Assembly (NCBI GenBank): GCA_030451965.1
Contig: JAKDNE010000213.1
Span: 1 to 5,951, forward strand
Direction: 5' to 3'
Source of the DNA: Brachybacterium sp.
GTDB lineage: Bacteria; Actinomycetota; Actinomycetes; Actinomycetales; Dermabacteraceae
DNA: 5,951 nucleotides
Position 1 is the stretch's first letter, and every line of letters starts with the position of its first letter. Shown in pieces: positions 1-5,879 of the stretch. Made by a program: the position numbers and the translations under genes. The notes beneath the pieces were generated by a model. It was given only the letters and a program-made list of their open reading frames with translations, had not been told where the DNA came from and made no database searches.

Positions 1-715
1 GAGCGAGCTTCGGCTCAGCGGCGTCGACCTGCAGGAGCTGCTGGTCGGCCGCGTCCCAGGCCGCCGCGGTGATGCCGCTGACCTGCACGGAGGCGTCGAG
101 CTCGGCGTCGAGCTCGAGCAGGTCCTCGCCGAAGTCGGCGGTGGTCACCGGGCCACTGTCCAGGCGCGGCGGGCCGACGGAGACGATGCCGTCCCGGACG
201 GCGACCACGTGCCCGTTGGCCTCGGCCCGAGAGAGCAGGAAGTCCCAGTCGGTGGCGTCGTGCTGGACCAGCATCGGATGCCCGGCGCCGGTGGGGGCGA
301 CCTCGGCGACGAGGCCATGGGCCTCCAGCAGCTCCTCGAGCGCCGCGGCGTCGGTGGAATCGCCGAAGTAGCGGCTGCGGCGGCCCCGGGTCATCCGCAC
401 CGCCTCATCCCGACATTCGACGGTGAGGCTGTTGCTCTGCCGTCGCACCCGGATCCGCTGGCCGATGACGGGACCGCGGAACACGCTCCACTCCCCGTCG
501 TCCGTGCCGAGGCGGATCTCCAGGCGCCGCCCGGGCACCAGCTGGTCGGTGTCCGAGAGCGGGAAGGTCTGCCGGGCGGGCTCACCGTCGGCCAGGCGGA
601 GGGTCGCCCGCGGGATACGGCCCAGCGCGTGGGCGACCGTCAGCGACAGCACCGCATCGCTGGCGAGGATCTCCTCACCGTCGACGAGCAGGCGGATGCG
701 CGTGGGCCCGCTCAT
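1..715 (-). CDS. VgrG / phage protein D-like spike protein of a contractile injection system (Pvc8/Afp8-like), N-terminal part
   Basis: My translation of the minus strand gives an open frame of 238 codons from the ATG at 715 to the left edge, where it is cut off. Its early part (MSGPTRIRLLVDGEEI, then strand-rich sequence with VPGRRLEIRLG at residues 60-70 and WSVFRGPVIGQ at 76-86) fits the first barrel of the gpD/VgrG fold. Residues 147-181 (PMLVQHDATDWDFLLSRAEA followed by NGHVVAVRDG) match the well-known 'Q...TDWDFL.RAE..G' signature of that family. Full-length eCIS spikes are usually about twice this long, so the OB-fold and the spike end are missing because of the window edge. A strong ribosome binding site (AGGAGAGG, 721-728) sits 5 bases before the ATG, and the start overlaps the previous stop in an ATGA. 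In the family, a trimer of this protein caps the inner tube and carries the PAAR tip. The family call is strong; the specific role rests on context. Confidence 0.9.
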   Translation of the reverse strand, partial: MSGPTRIRLLVDGEEILASDAVLSLTVAHALGRIPRATLRLADGEPARQTFPLSDTDQLVPGRRLEIRLGTDDGEWSVFRGPVIGQRIRVRRQSNSLTVECRDEAVRMTRGRRSRYFGDSTDAAALEELLEAHGLVAEVAPTGAGHPMLVQHDATDWDFLLSRAEANGHVVAVRDGIVSVGPPRLDSGPVTTADFGEDLLELDAELDASVQVSGITAAAWDAADQQLLQVDAAEPKLA

Positions 716-1419
716 GGTGTCCTCTCCTGTGCGGACAGACGAGGGAACAGCAGCGAGCTGCCCACCCTCAGGGTGCGGAAGTCATCCAGCCCGTTGGCCT
801 CGGCGACGCGGAGATAGTGGCGGGGGTCGCCGTAGACGCGGTGGCAGAGACCGGGCAGGGTGTCACCGGGGCGGACGGTGCGCTGGTGGGTGAGGTCGGG
901 TGATTCCTTGGCCTCCTCCGCACGACGGCGCGCATCGGCGATCGAGCTGACGAACTGCACCGTCATCACCGCCCGCAACGGCTTCCCGTCGGGTCGGAAC
1001 AGCTTGTACAGGGTGCTCACGGAAGCGGCCCGGCCGGTGAAGATCGCGTCTCCCCACACCAGCTTGAGGTGATAGGTCTGGTGGGCCTCCCCCTCGAAGC
1101 CGACCAGCACGGAGCGGAAGTCGTCGACGTCCTTCTGGATCCCCTCCGGCTTCGCGTCGCCGTCGATGATGCCGGAGGCGTCGAAGAGGAAGTCCAGGGT
1201 CAGTCCCTGCGGCGGGCTGTACAGGTACACCAGCTCGGTCCCGCCGGTCCCCTGCCCCTGCTGCTTCGCGAGCTCGAGCGTGTGCTCGAGGGTGTAGGAC
1301 TCCGGATTGATCAGCACCTCGAACTCGCGCGCCGCCTGCAGGCGACCTCCTTGGGACGCGTCCTGCGCCGTCAGAAAGGCGAGGACCAGCATCTTCTCGA
1401 GGGTCCCGGACTGCGCCAT
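712..1419 (-). CDS. CIS tube-family adaptor protein with C-terminal LysM domain (Pvc7/Afp7-like)
   Basis: This 235-residue protein has two parts. Residues 8-160 look like the CIS-tube / Afp7 family: LEKMLVLAF, then FEVLINPESYTLEH (33-46), SPPQGLTLDFLFDASG (68-83), VWGDAIFTGRAASVSTLYKLF (121-141), and a strand ending MTVQFVSSI. Residues 179-227 form one LysM motif (TVRPGDTLPGLCHRVYGDP, later VAEANGLDD, ending RVGSSLLFPRL). In Afp and PVC the equivalent protein joins the tube to the spike, and its LysM is usually read as an inner-tail or baseplate contact, as with phage gp53-type LysM, not as a secreted wall-binding domain. No signal peptide is visible. An arginine- and glutamate-rich helix (163-172) links the parts. 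The gene starts 6 bases after the DUF5908 stop and overlaps the spike gene by 4 bases. Its GAGAGGAG element (1432-1439) is 12 bases from the ATG, rather far, so translation may depend on coupling to the preceding gene. Confidence 0.92.
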   Translation of the reverse strand: MAQSGTLEKMLVLAFLTAQDASQGGRLQAAREFEVLINPESYTLEHTLELAKQQGQGTGGTELVYLYSPPQGLTLDFLFDASGIIDGDAKPEGIQKDVDDFRSVLVGFEGEAHQTYHLKLVWGDAIFTGRAASVSTLYKLFRPDGKPLRAVMTVQFVSSIADARRRAEEAKESPDLTHQRTVRPGDTLPGLCHRVYGDPRHYLRVAEANGLDDFRTLRVGSSLLFPRLSAQERTP

Positions 1420-1425
1420 GGCTGC

Positions 1426-1602
1426 TCAGCGCTCCTCTCGGTCCCGCAGAGTCCGCAGCACCTGCTCGACGCAGTCGGCCAGGAGCTCGTTCCGTTCGGT
1501 CGGGCTGAGTCCGCCCCGGCCGCCGCCCGTGCCGGGCCCGCCGGTTGCGGAGTCGCCGTCGACGGTCATCCGGATGCGCAGCTCGTCGATCTCGATGGGC
1601 AT
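1426..1602 (-). CDS. Small DUF5908-type eCIS protein (Pvc6/Afp6-like)
   Basis: This 58-residue protein starts MPIEIDELRIRMTV, the short beta strand typical of the DUF5908 family found between tube and LysM genes in eCIS clusters. A glycine-rich linker follows (about residues 21-31, GGPGTGGGRGG), then a charged amphipathic helix (SPTERNELLADCVEQVLRTL and onward to the C terminus). The ATG at 1602 is preferred over longer in-frame starts because the family signature begins exactly there and AGGA lies 8 bases upstream. Longer versions would also run into the preceding tube gene. It lies 23 bases after the second tube gene and 6 bases before the LysM adaptor, the same position as afp6. Its function is not established in the family beyond its conserved position; a small structural or assembly role is inference. 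Confidence 0.85.
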   Translation of the reverse strand: MPIEIDELRIRMTVDGDSATGGPGTGGGRGGLSPTERNELLADCVEQVLRTLRDREER

Positions 1603-1625
1603 GGGGCTGTTCCTGTCTGCTCTGC

Positions 1626-2096
1626 TCAGGCCGTGCGGGTTTCGGAGGCCTGCGGGGACGGGCTGACGTGGAAGTACCGGTAGGTCAGCTCGAGGGTCTC
1701 GATGACCACGGCGCTCTCCTGGGCGTCGAGGTCGCTGATCGACCACTTCTTCGGGATCGCGTGGACCACGTTCCAGGTGCGCAGCGGCTCGGATCGCTCG
1801 TTCAGCAGGGTGACGGTGAGCGAGCGCGGGGAGAAGACCCGATCTCGGAACGCCTCCAGGAACCAGGCGATCGTCTCGGAGCCGGTGAACATGCCACGGG
1901 TGAGCACCAGGTCGGAGTAGGTGGTGCGCACGGGCAGCTTGTGCACGTAACGGTTCTCCCCGCCCTCGGCGTACTCCTCGGTCTCGTACTCGACGCTCAG
2001 CCCCGAGACCGACTGGAACCGGGCGTCATCCGGTGTGCTGCTGTTCTCGAACTCCACTCGGTAGTGGAAGGCCCAGGGCGGGTAGTAGCCGGTCAC
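1626..2096 (-). CDS. Second inner-tube protein (Pvc5/Afp5-like, phage tail tube family)
   Basis: This is a 156-residue T4 gp19-like tube protein. It begins with YYPPWAFHYRVEFENS (residues 4-19), followed by FQSVSGLSVEYETEEYAEGG (27-46), LTRGMFTGSETIAWF (65-79), TLLNERSEPLRTW (96-108) and a C-terminal AIPKKWSISDLDAQESAVVI with ETLELTYRYF (113-142). These blocks align with the first tube protein next door but with different loops, as expected for the Afp5/Pvc5 subgroup that in known structures forms the tube ring nearest the baseplate. The start is set at GTG 2096 because a near-perfect AGGAGGTGA lies 5 bases before it. An ATG at 2117 would add seven residues, but it lies upstream of that site, so the longer form would translate across it. 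The gene follows the first tube gene by 31 bases and precedes the DUF5908 gene by 23. Confidence 0.92.
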   Translation of the reverse strand: MTGYYPPWAFHYRVEFENSSTPDDARFQSVSGLSVEYETEEYAEGGENRYVHKLPVRTTYSDLVLTRGMFTGSETIAWFLEAFRDRVFSPRSLTVTLLNERSEPLRTWNVVHAIPKKWSISDLDAQESAVVIETLELTYRYFHVSPSPQASETRTA

Positions 2097-2101
2097 GGTC
2101 C

Positions 2102-2110
2102 TCACCTCCT
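2102..2110 (-). promoter_or_regulatory. Strong Shine-Dalgarno site deciding the start of the second tube gene
   Basis: The minus strand reads AGGAGGTGA here, complementary over nine bases to the usual 3' end of 16S rRNA. It is 5 bases from GTG 2096 and lies downstream of the alternative ATG at 2117, so it selects the GTG start. Confidence 0.8.
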
Positions 2111-2127
2111 CTCGCATCGGCGCCGGG

Positions 2128-2565
2128 TCAGATCTCCATCTGCGTGAGTCCTTCGTGCGCGATCTCCACGCTCTCGATGGCGATCTCGTTGGCGTCGGAC
2201 TTCAGGTCGGCGCCGGAGGTCTTGACCGGGAAGCAGCGGATGGCCTTCCAGGCGGCCACCGGTTCGTGCTTCTCGTTCAGCAGGTTGATGAGCACGTCCC
2301 GACGGTTCTCGGCGCGGGTGTTGGTGACCGACTCGTGCCAGGTGGCGAAGTCGATGTCCTGCTCGAAGGTGCCGCGCTTGAGGGTGATGTTGCCGTTCTT
2401 GACCAGTCCGGGCATCACCAGCTTCGCGAAGTCCTTGGAGTCGCTGTGGCGGTACTCGATCTTCTCGCGCTCCATCACCAGGCCGGTGACCTCGGTGAAG
2501 TTGAGCCGGGCTGAGCCCCACTGCACCTGGAAGTGGTAGCGGGGGATCGGATAGTCCTGCGGCAT
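2128..2565 (-). CDS. Main inner-tube protein (Pvc1/Afp1-like, phage tail tube family)
   Basis: This 145-residue protein has the usual length for the family and shows the canonical blocks of an eCIS tube subunit: PIPRYHFQVQWG (7-17), FTEVTGLVMEREKIEYR (23-39), DFAKLVMPGLVKNGNITLKR (45-64) followed by GTFEQDIDFATWH (65-77), INLLNEKHEPVAAW (93-106) and a C-terminal strand region IAIESVEIAHEGL (128-140). By family knowledge it forms hexameric rings that stack along the particle, wrapped one-to-one by the sheath. GGAG lies 8 bases before ATG 2565. It is separated from the sheath gene by 48 bases that contain a small GC-rich hairpin, and it precedes the second tube gene. It has no signal peptide or membrane segment, as expected for a protein assembled in the cytoplasm. 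Confidence 0.95.
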   Translation of the reverse strand: MPQDYPIPRYHFQVQWGSARLNFTEVTGLVMEREKIEYRHSDSKDFAKLVMPGLVKNGNITLKRGTFEQDIDFATWHESVTNTRAENRRDVLINLLNEKHEPVAAWKAIRCFPVKTSGADLKSDANEIAIESVEIAHEGLTQMEI

Positions 2566-2594
2566 GATGTGCTCCGTTCCGAAGTGGGGTCGGT

Positions 2595-2610
2595 CCCGGG
2601 ATCACCCGGG
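2595..2610 (-). other. Short GC hairpin between sheath and tube genes
   Basis: CCCGGG, a four-base loop (TGAT on the minus strand) and CCCGGG form a perfect 6-bp stem starting 3 bases after the sheath stop codon. No run of T follows it on the minus strand, so it is not a typical intrinsic terminator. It might slow, stabilise or separate the messages of the two neighbouring genes, but this is inference. In such GC-rich DNA a stem this size can arise by chance. Confidence 0.35.
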
Positions 2611-2613
2611 CGG

Positions 2614-4173
2614 TCAGCTCTGCGCCATCGTGTGGGAGAAGCGCAGCACGATGAACTCGGCAGGTCGCACGGCGGCCATCCCGATCTCGACGATCATCCG
2701 GCCCTCCAGGATGTCCATCGCGGTCATGGTGCGTCCCAGACCGACGGCGACGTAGAAGGCGTGCTCGGGCTTCACCCCCTGCAGCGCCCCCGCCCGCCAT
2801 TGGAGCGTCAGGAAGTTCTCGATCATCGACTGCACCTTCACCCAGGTGTTGGCGTCGTTGGGCTCGAACACGAACTGCTCGGTGGCCTTGCGGATCGACT
2901 CCTCGGCGAACAGGAAGAAGCGGCGCACGCTCACGTACCGCCACTCGTTGCTGTTGCCGGCCAGGGTGCGGGCGCCCCACACCACCGTGCCGCGGCCGGT
3001 GCGGGTACGGATCGCGTTGATCGACTTCCCGCTGGGGTCGATGTTGAGCGTGCCCTGCTGGGCGTCGGTGACCTCCACCGTCGGTCGGAGCACATCGACC
3101 AGCGCCACGTTCGCCGGGGCCTTCCAGACGCCGCGCTCGCCGTCGATCCGGGCGCAGATCCCGGCGATCGCCGCGCTCGGTGCCAGGACGACGGGCAGGT
3201 CACGGATCGCGGCCACGGCCCGCTCATGGACCTGCGTATTGGCTGTCATCCACTCGTCCAGGGTCTTCGTGGTCGGGGAGCCGTGATCGACGGTATGTGC
3301 GACCTCCGTGGCGCTCGCCTCGACCACGACGTCGTACCGGGTGACCAGGTTCGGAGCGTAGGCGGCGCCACGATCCAGCGCGATATTCGGGCCATCGTCG
3401 CGGAACGCGGTCACCGCCGAGTTCAGCGCGGCGCGGTCGACGGCGTCGTCGGCACCGAAGAGGTCGAGCAGGGCGAAGCGGTCGCCCAGCTCCAGGCACT
3501 GGGCCAGGGCCGTGTTCCACACACCGGAGAAGTCCCCGATGTCCTCGAGCTGCTGCGCCTCGGGGATGACCAGGAGGGTGGGCTCGTCGACGGCTTCCAG
3601 TGCGCCGATCGCCGCCTCGAAGGCGTCGACCGTGAGTCCCGGGTCGACTGCGGCGCTGCCACTGCCGCCGCCTCCCGTGCCTCCGCCGGCTGCGCCTCCC
3701 GTCCCGTCGTCATCCGTCGTGTCGTCGTCGTCCGTCGTGTCGTCGCCGGGGGTGGGGTCATCCCCGTCGTCGGGGGTGTCATCGTCCATGAAGCGCCCCG
3801 AGGAGACGATGTAGCAGCTCCCGCCCCCGTTGGCGAAGAACAGCCGCAGGGAGGGGAAGAGGAGATGCGGAGAGCGGTCGGCATCGGAGAGCGTGGCTGC
3901 CGCCGCGAACCCTGCTCCCTCCGGGGAGGAATCCGTCGTCTCGGTGATCGCGACCGTCACTGCGGTCTCCCGGGGCGGGCCGCCGAAGAGCTCCTGGAAC
4001 TCGACCAGGGACTCGATGCGTGTCGGCACCTGGTGGAGGTCGCCGGGCTCGTCACGTCGAGCCTTCTCGGTGCAGCCGATGAAGGCGGGGACCGCGGTCG
4101 CGACCGGGGCGACGCTCGGAGGGAACGAGGGGATCTCCTCGATGTGGACGCCTGGTGTCGTGTACGGGGGCAT
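2614..4173 (-). CDS. Contractile sheath protein (phage tail sheath family, Pvc2/Afp2-like)
   Basis: This 519-residue protein opens with MPPYTTPGVHIEEIP, the hallmark N terminus of tail sheath proteins, followed by VAPVATAVPAFIGCTEKA (21-38) and SLRLFFANGGGSCYIVSSG (108-126). The C-terminal domain (about 373-515) carries GTLNIDPSGKSINAIRTRTG (374-393), GTVVWGARTLAGN (395-407), WRYVSVRRFFLFAEESI (411-427) and a final VRPAEFIVLRFSH (502-514). This domain makes the interlocking contacts between sheath subunits in known structures. Residues 128-175 are an Asp/Thr then Gly/Ser low-complexity insertion not expected in this family (see separate entry). AAGGA (4179-4183) sits 5 bases before the ATG. 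It is the only sheath gene in the window, whereas Afp and PVC have several. By family knowledge it contracts to drive the inner tube out. The gene lies 18 bases after the 345-residue gene and just before the main tube gene. Confidence 0.95.
   Translation of the reverse strand: MPPYTTPGVHIEEIPSFPPSVAPVATAVPAFIGCTEKARRDEPGDLHQVPTRIESLVEFQELFGGPPRETAVTVAITETTDSSPEGAGFAAAATLSDADRSPHLLFPSLRLFFANGGGSCYIVSSGRFMDDDTPDDGDDPTPGDDTTDDDDTTDDDGTGGAAGGGTGGGGSGSAAVDPGLTVDAFEAAIGALEAVDEPTLLVIPEAQQLEDIGDFSGVWNTALAQCLELGDRFALLDLFGADDAVDRAALNSAVTAFRDDGPNIALDRGAAYAPNLVTRYDVVVEASATEVAHTVDHGSPTTKTLDEWMTANTQVHERAVAAIRDLPVVLAPSAAIAGICARIDGERGVWKAPANVALVDVLRPTVEVTDAQQGTLNIDPSGKSINAIRTRTGRGTVVWGARTLAGNSNEWRYVSVRRFFLFAEESIRKATEQFVFEPNDANTWVKVQSMIENFLTLQWRAGALQGVKPEHAFYVAVGLGRTMTAMDILEGRMIVEIGMAAVRPAEFIVLRFSHTMAQS
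3652..3786 (-). repeat. Asp/Thr-rich and Gly-rich low-complexity insert within the sheath gene
   Basis: Sheath residues 130-156 contain 16 aspartates in 27 positions, with Thr, Pro and Gly and no positive charge. Residues 157-174 are almost all Gly, Ala and Ser. In the DNA, a 15-base unit recurs exactly at 3713-3727 and 3731-3745 (18-base period, encoding DDTTDD-type units). The insert follows the strand CYIVSSGRF and precedes the conserved LTVDAFEAAIGALEAVDEPT, so it occupies one surface loop and leaves the frame and both flanks intact. Confidence 0.85.
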
Positions 4174-4191
4174 GACTGTCCTTCTTCCGGG

Positions 4192-5229
4192 CTAGTGGAC
4201 GGGGATGACGGAGACCAGTCGGGCGATCCTCGTCGAGTCGGCAGGGTCGACCTCCACCGCGAGGGAGGAGGCCGCGGGCTTCTGGCGGTCCACGGCCCGG
4301 CCGTGGTGGGTCAGCGGCAGCGGGTGCGGCTCCACGTGCTGCTCGACGCCGTCGTCGCGGCGGACGAACTGCCAGGTGGTGCGGCGGTTCCTGAAGTGCA
4401 CCTCGAACACCGGATGGGGCCGGCGGGCGGTGCCGTCCGCGCCCAGCAGGTCGAACTCCGAGTCATCGGGTCGACGGGCGACGAGATCGATCACCGCCAT
4501 CGTGTCCGCGGGCAGGTCCGCGGTCAGCTCCACGCCGCGCTCCGGGGCGCCGTCGACGTTCGGAGGTGGGACGATCCGGGGCACATCGCCCTGGTGGACG
4601 TAGACGGGCAGCTCCGCAGTCGCGCCGAGATCCTGGGTCCCGGCGCCGGGAGCATCGCTGGTCAGATGCAGCAGGCGACCGTCCTCGACCACGAGGTCCT
4701 CGACCCGCTCCCCCGGACCGGCCCCGTACTCACGGGACAGGAACAGTCGCCGCCCGGAGTCGCCGGCGGCGCCACGGGCCGTGCCCGTCAGGTTCGACAG
4801 CTGCGGGACCTCGGTGCGGTAGCGGCGCACCGCGAGGCGGTCGTCCTCCTGCTCGATGGCCTCGACCGTGGTGCGGTGTCGCAGCGACATCGTGGAATAG
4901 GCGCCGAGGCCCGCGGACCGAGGGCTCAGGGTGAACGTGAACCGGACGTCAGCGGAGAGGACGGCCTCCGACGGCACCGCGATCAGCACCCCCGTCGCGG
5001 TCACCCGCAGCACGCCTCGCAGCCCCCGCACCAGGGTCCGGGTCGAGGCGGTGGGCCGGATATCGAGCAGGCGGCGCACGTCGTAGGCGCGCAGACGACG
5101 GCTCCTGTCCGCGCCTGCGGACTCGGAGTCCGCTGCCGCGAACACCGTGGCCCCGTCGTCCAACCAGTAGTGGTGCAGCAGTCGCACCTCCACCAGCGGA
5201 GTGACGTCGGAGCGCCTCGCCTCGGCCAT
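4192..5229 (-). CDS. Uncharacterised eCIS-associated protein between cap and sheath genes
   Basis: I do not recognise a named family in this 345-residue protein. It starts MAEARRSDVTPLVEVRLLHH and YWLDDG, then has LLDIRPTASTRTLVRGLRGV (54-73), a strand-rich middle (VRFTFTLSPRS, 95-105; LFLSREYGAG, 162-171; LPVYVHQGDVPRIVPPP, 207-223), and a distinctive block PVFEVHFRNRRTTWQFVRRD (273-292) before a C-terminal strand (IARLVSVIPVH). It has no cysteine, no signal peptide and no membrane segment, and looks beta-rich, so it is probably a cytoplasmically made soluble protein. It starts 1 base after the cap gene's stop codon and ends 18 bases before the sheath, so it should be co-translated with particle components. 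A structural role at the distal end, such as a cap adaptor, is possible but inferred only from position; an assembly factor is equally open. The reading frame is well supported by its fit in the operon and by codon use. Confidence 0.85.
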   Translation of the reverse strand: MAEARRSDVTPLVEVRLLHHYWLDDGATVFAAADSESAGADRSRRLRAYDVRRLLDIRPTASTRTLVRGLRGVLRVTATGVLIAVPSEAVLSADVRFTFTLSPRSAGLGAYSTMSLRHRTTVEAIEQEDDRLAVRRYRTEVPQLSNLTGTARGAAGDSGRRLFLSREYGAGPGERVEDLVVEDGRLLHLTSDAPGAGTQDLGATAELPVYVHQGDVPRIVPPPNVDGAPERGVELTADLPADTMAVIDLVARRPDDSEFDLLGADGTARRPHPVFEVHFRNRRTTWQFVRRDDGVEQHVEPHPLPLTHHGRAVDRQKPAASSLAVEVDPADSTRIARLVSVIPVH

Positions 5230-5230
5230 C

Positions 5231-5857
5231 TCAGGTCACCGCCACCTCATGGGAGAAGGTGCCCAGGACCTCGCTGATCAGCGGATCCTCGCGCGGGGCG
5301 ACCGGCAGGCGCAGCTCGAGCATCCGCATCGAGTACAGCGCGAAGGGGAACTGCTTCCCGCCCAGCATCCCCCACATGTCGTTGACCTCCTCCATGGTCG
5401 GAGACCAGAGGTTCAGCACCAGGCGGAAGTCCTCCAGCCGATCCAGGGGGTTCACGGGCTGACCCTCCTGCAGCGACTGGGGGGAGATCGTGTCCGGGGC
5501 GAACTCCGGGACGGCCTGGAAGAACGCGATCGCCCGGGACAGGCCCAGCAGAGCGTCGGAGTACTCGCTATGGGTCGCCGAGACCAGCAGAGCCAGGTTC
5601 AGGCAGATCGGAGGGTTCTCATAGCGCGCCGTCAACCGTTCCGGGTCTCGCGTGCGGTTCGGCAGATTCCGATGCGCCCTTTCCTCGGAGATGTTCACGA
5701 CGGTGAGCAGCACCTTCTCCCTCAGCTTCCCGGTGCCTCCCTGCTGCGAGGAGACATCCGCCGGACTGCCCAGCGCGCAGTGGGCCGCGTTCTCGTCGAA
5801 GCCCTTCAGGTGCCTCTCGAGCTCATTCCGCAGAACCACCAGCGCATGAGAGATCAT
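5231..5857 (-). CDS. Tail cap/terminator protein, DUF4255 (Pvc16/Afp16-like)
   Basis: This 208-residue protein begins MISHALVVLRNELERHLKGF, the usual opening of the Pvc16 N-terminal (DUF4255) domain. Other family blocks are KVLLTVVNISEERAHRN (48-64), YENPPICLNLALLVSATHSE (79-98) with YSDALLGLSRAIAFFQ (99-114), LVLNLWSPTMEEVNDMWGML (146-165) and GGKQFPFALYSMRMLEL (166-182). In Afp and PVC the matching protein caps the distal end of sheath and tube and sets particle length. ATG 5857 is preferred over an in-frame GTG at 5866 because the family homology starts there and the GTG falls inside the AGGGTGAG that would serve as ribosome binding site. The length suits a single DUF4255 domain without the C-terminal extension seen in some relatives. 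It is the first gene of the cluster visible here, with repeats upstream. Confidence 0.93.
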   Translation of the reverse strand: MISHALVVLRNELERHLKGFDENAAHCALGSPADVSSQQGGTGKLREKVLLTVVNISEERAHRNLPNRTRDPERLTARYENPPICLNLALLVSATHSEYSDALLGLSRAIAFFQAVPEFAPDTISPQSLQEGQPVNPLDRLEDFRLVLNLWSPTMEEVNDMWGMLGGKQFPFALYSMRMLELRLPVAPREDPLISEVLGTFSHEVAVT

Positions 5858-5879
5858 GGCTCTCACCCTGACAGCGGCT

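Noticed and set aside
209..1683. Two plus-strand frames of about 200 codons (209-817 and 1069-1683)
   Set aside because: They are antisense to the spike, LysM adaptor and DUF5908 genes and have low-complexity shadow composition.
1426..1746. A longer 106-residue version of the DUF5908 protein starting at 1746
   Set aside because: The extra 48 residues lie out of frame over the second tube gene and are Arg/Pro-rich; the family homology begins at the ATG at 1602.
2595..2610. Intrinsic terminator after the sheath gene
   Set aside because: The stem is only 6 bp and no T-run follows in the direction of transcription; the next genes belong to the same particle.
2102..2980. A 292-codon minus-strand frame overlapping sheath and tube genes
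   Set aside because: It is out of frame with two well-recognised structural proteins and is full of Arg, His and Pro without family signatures.
2533..5277. A 914-codon open frame on the plus strand
   Set aside because: It lies antisense to the sheath, the 345-residue gene and parts of the tube and cap genes. Its translation is rich in Arg, Gly, Val, His and Asp with no recognisable domain, as expected for the mirror frame of GC-rich coding DNA.
5858..5866. GTG start at 5866 for the cap protein
   Set aside because: The GTG is part of the likely ribosome binding site AGGGTGAG, and the conserved N terminus MISHAL begins at ATG 5857.
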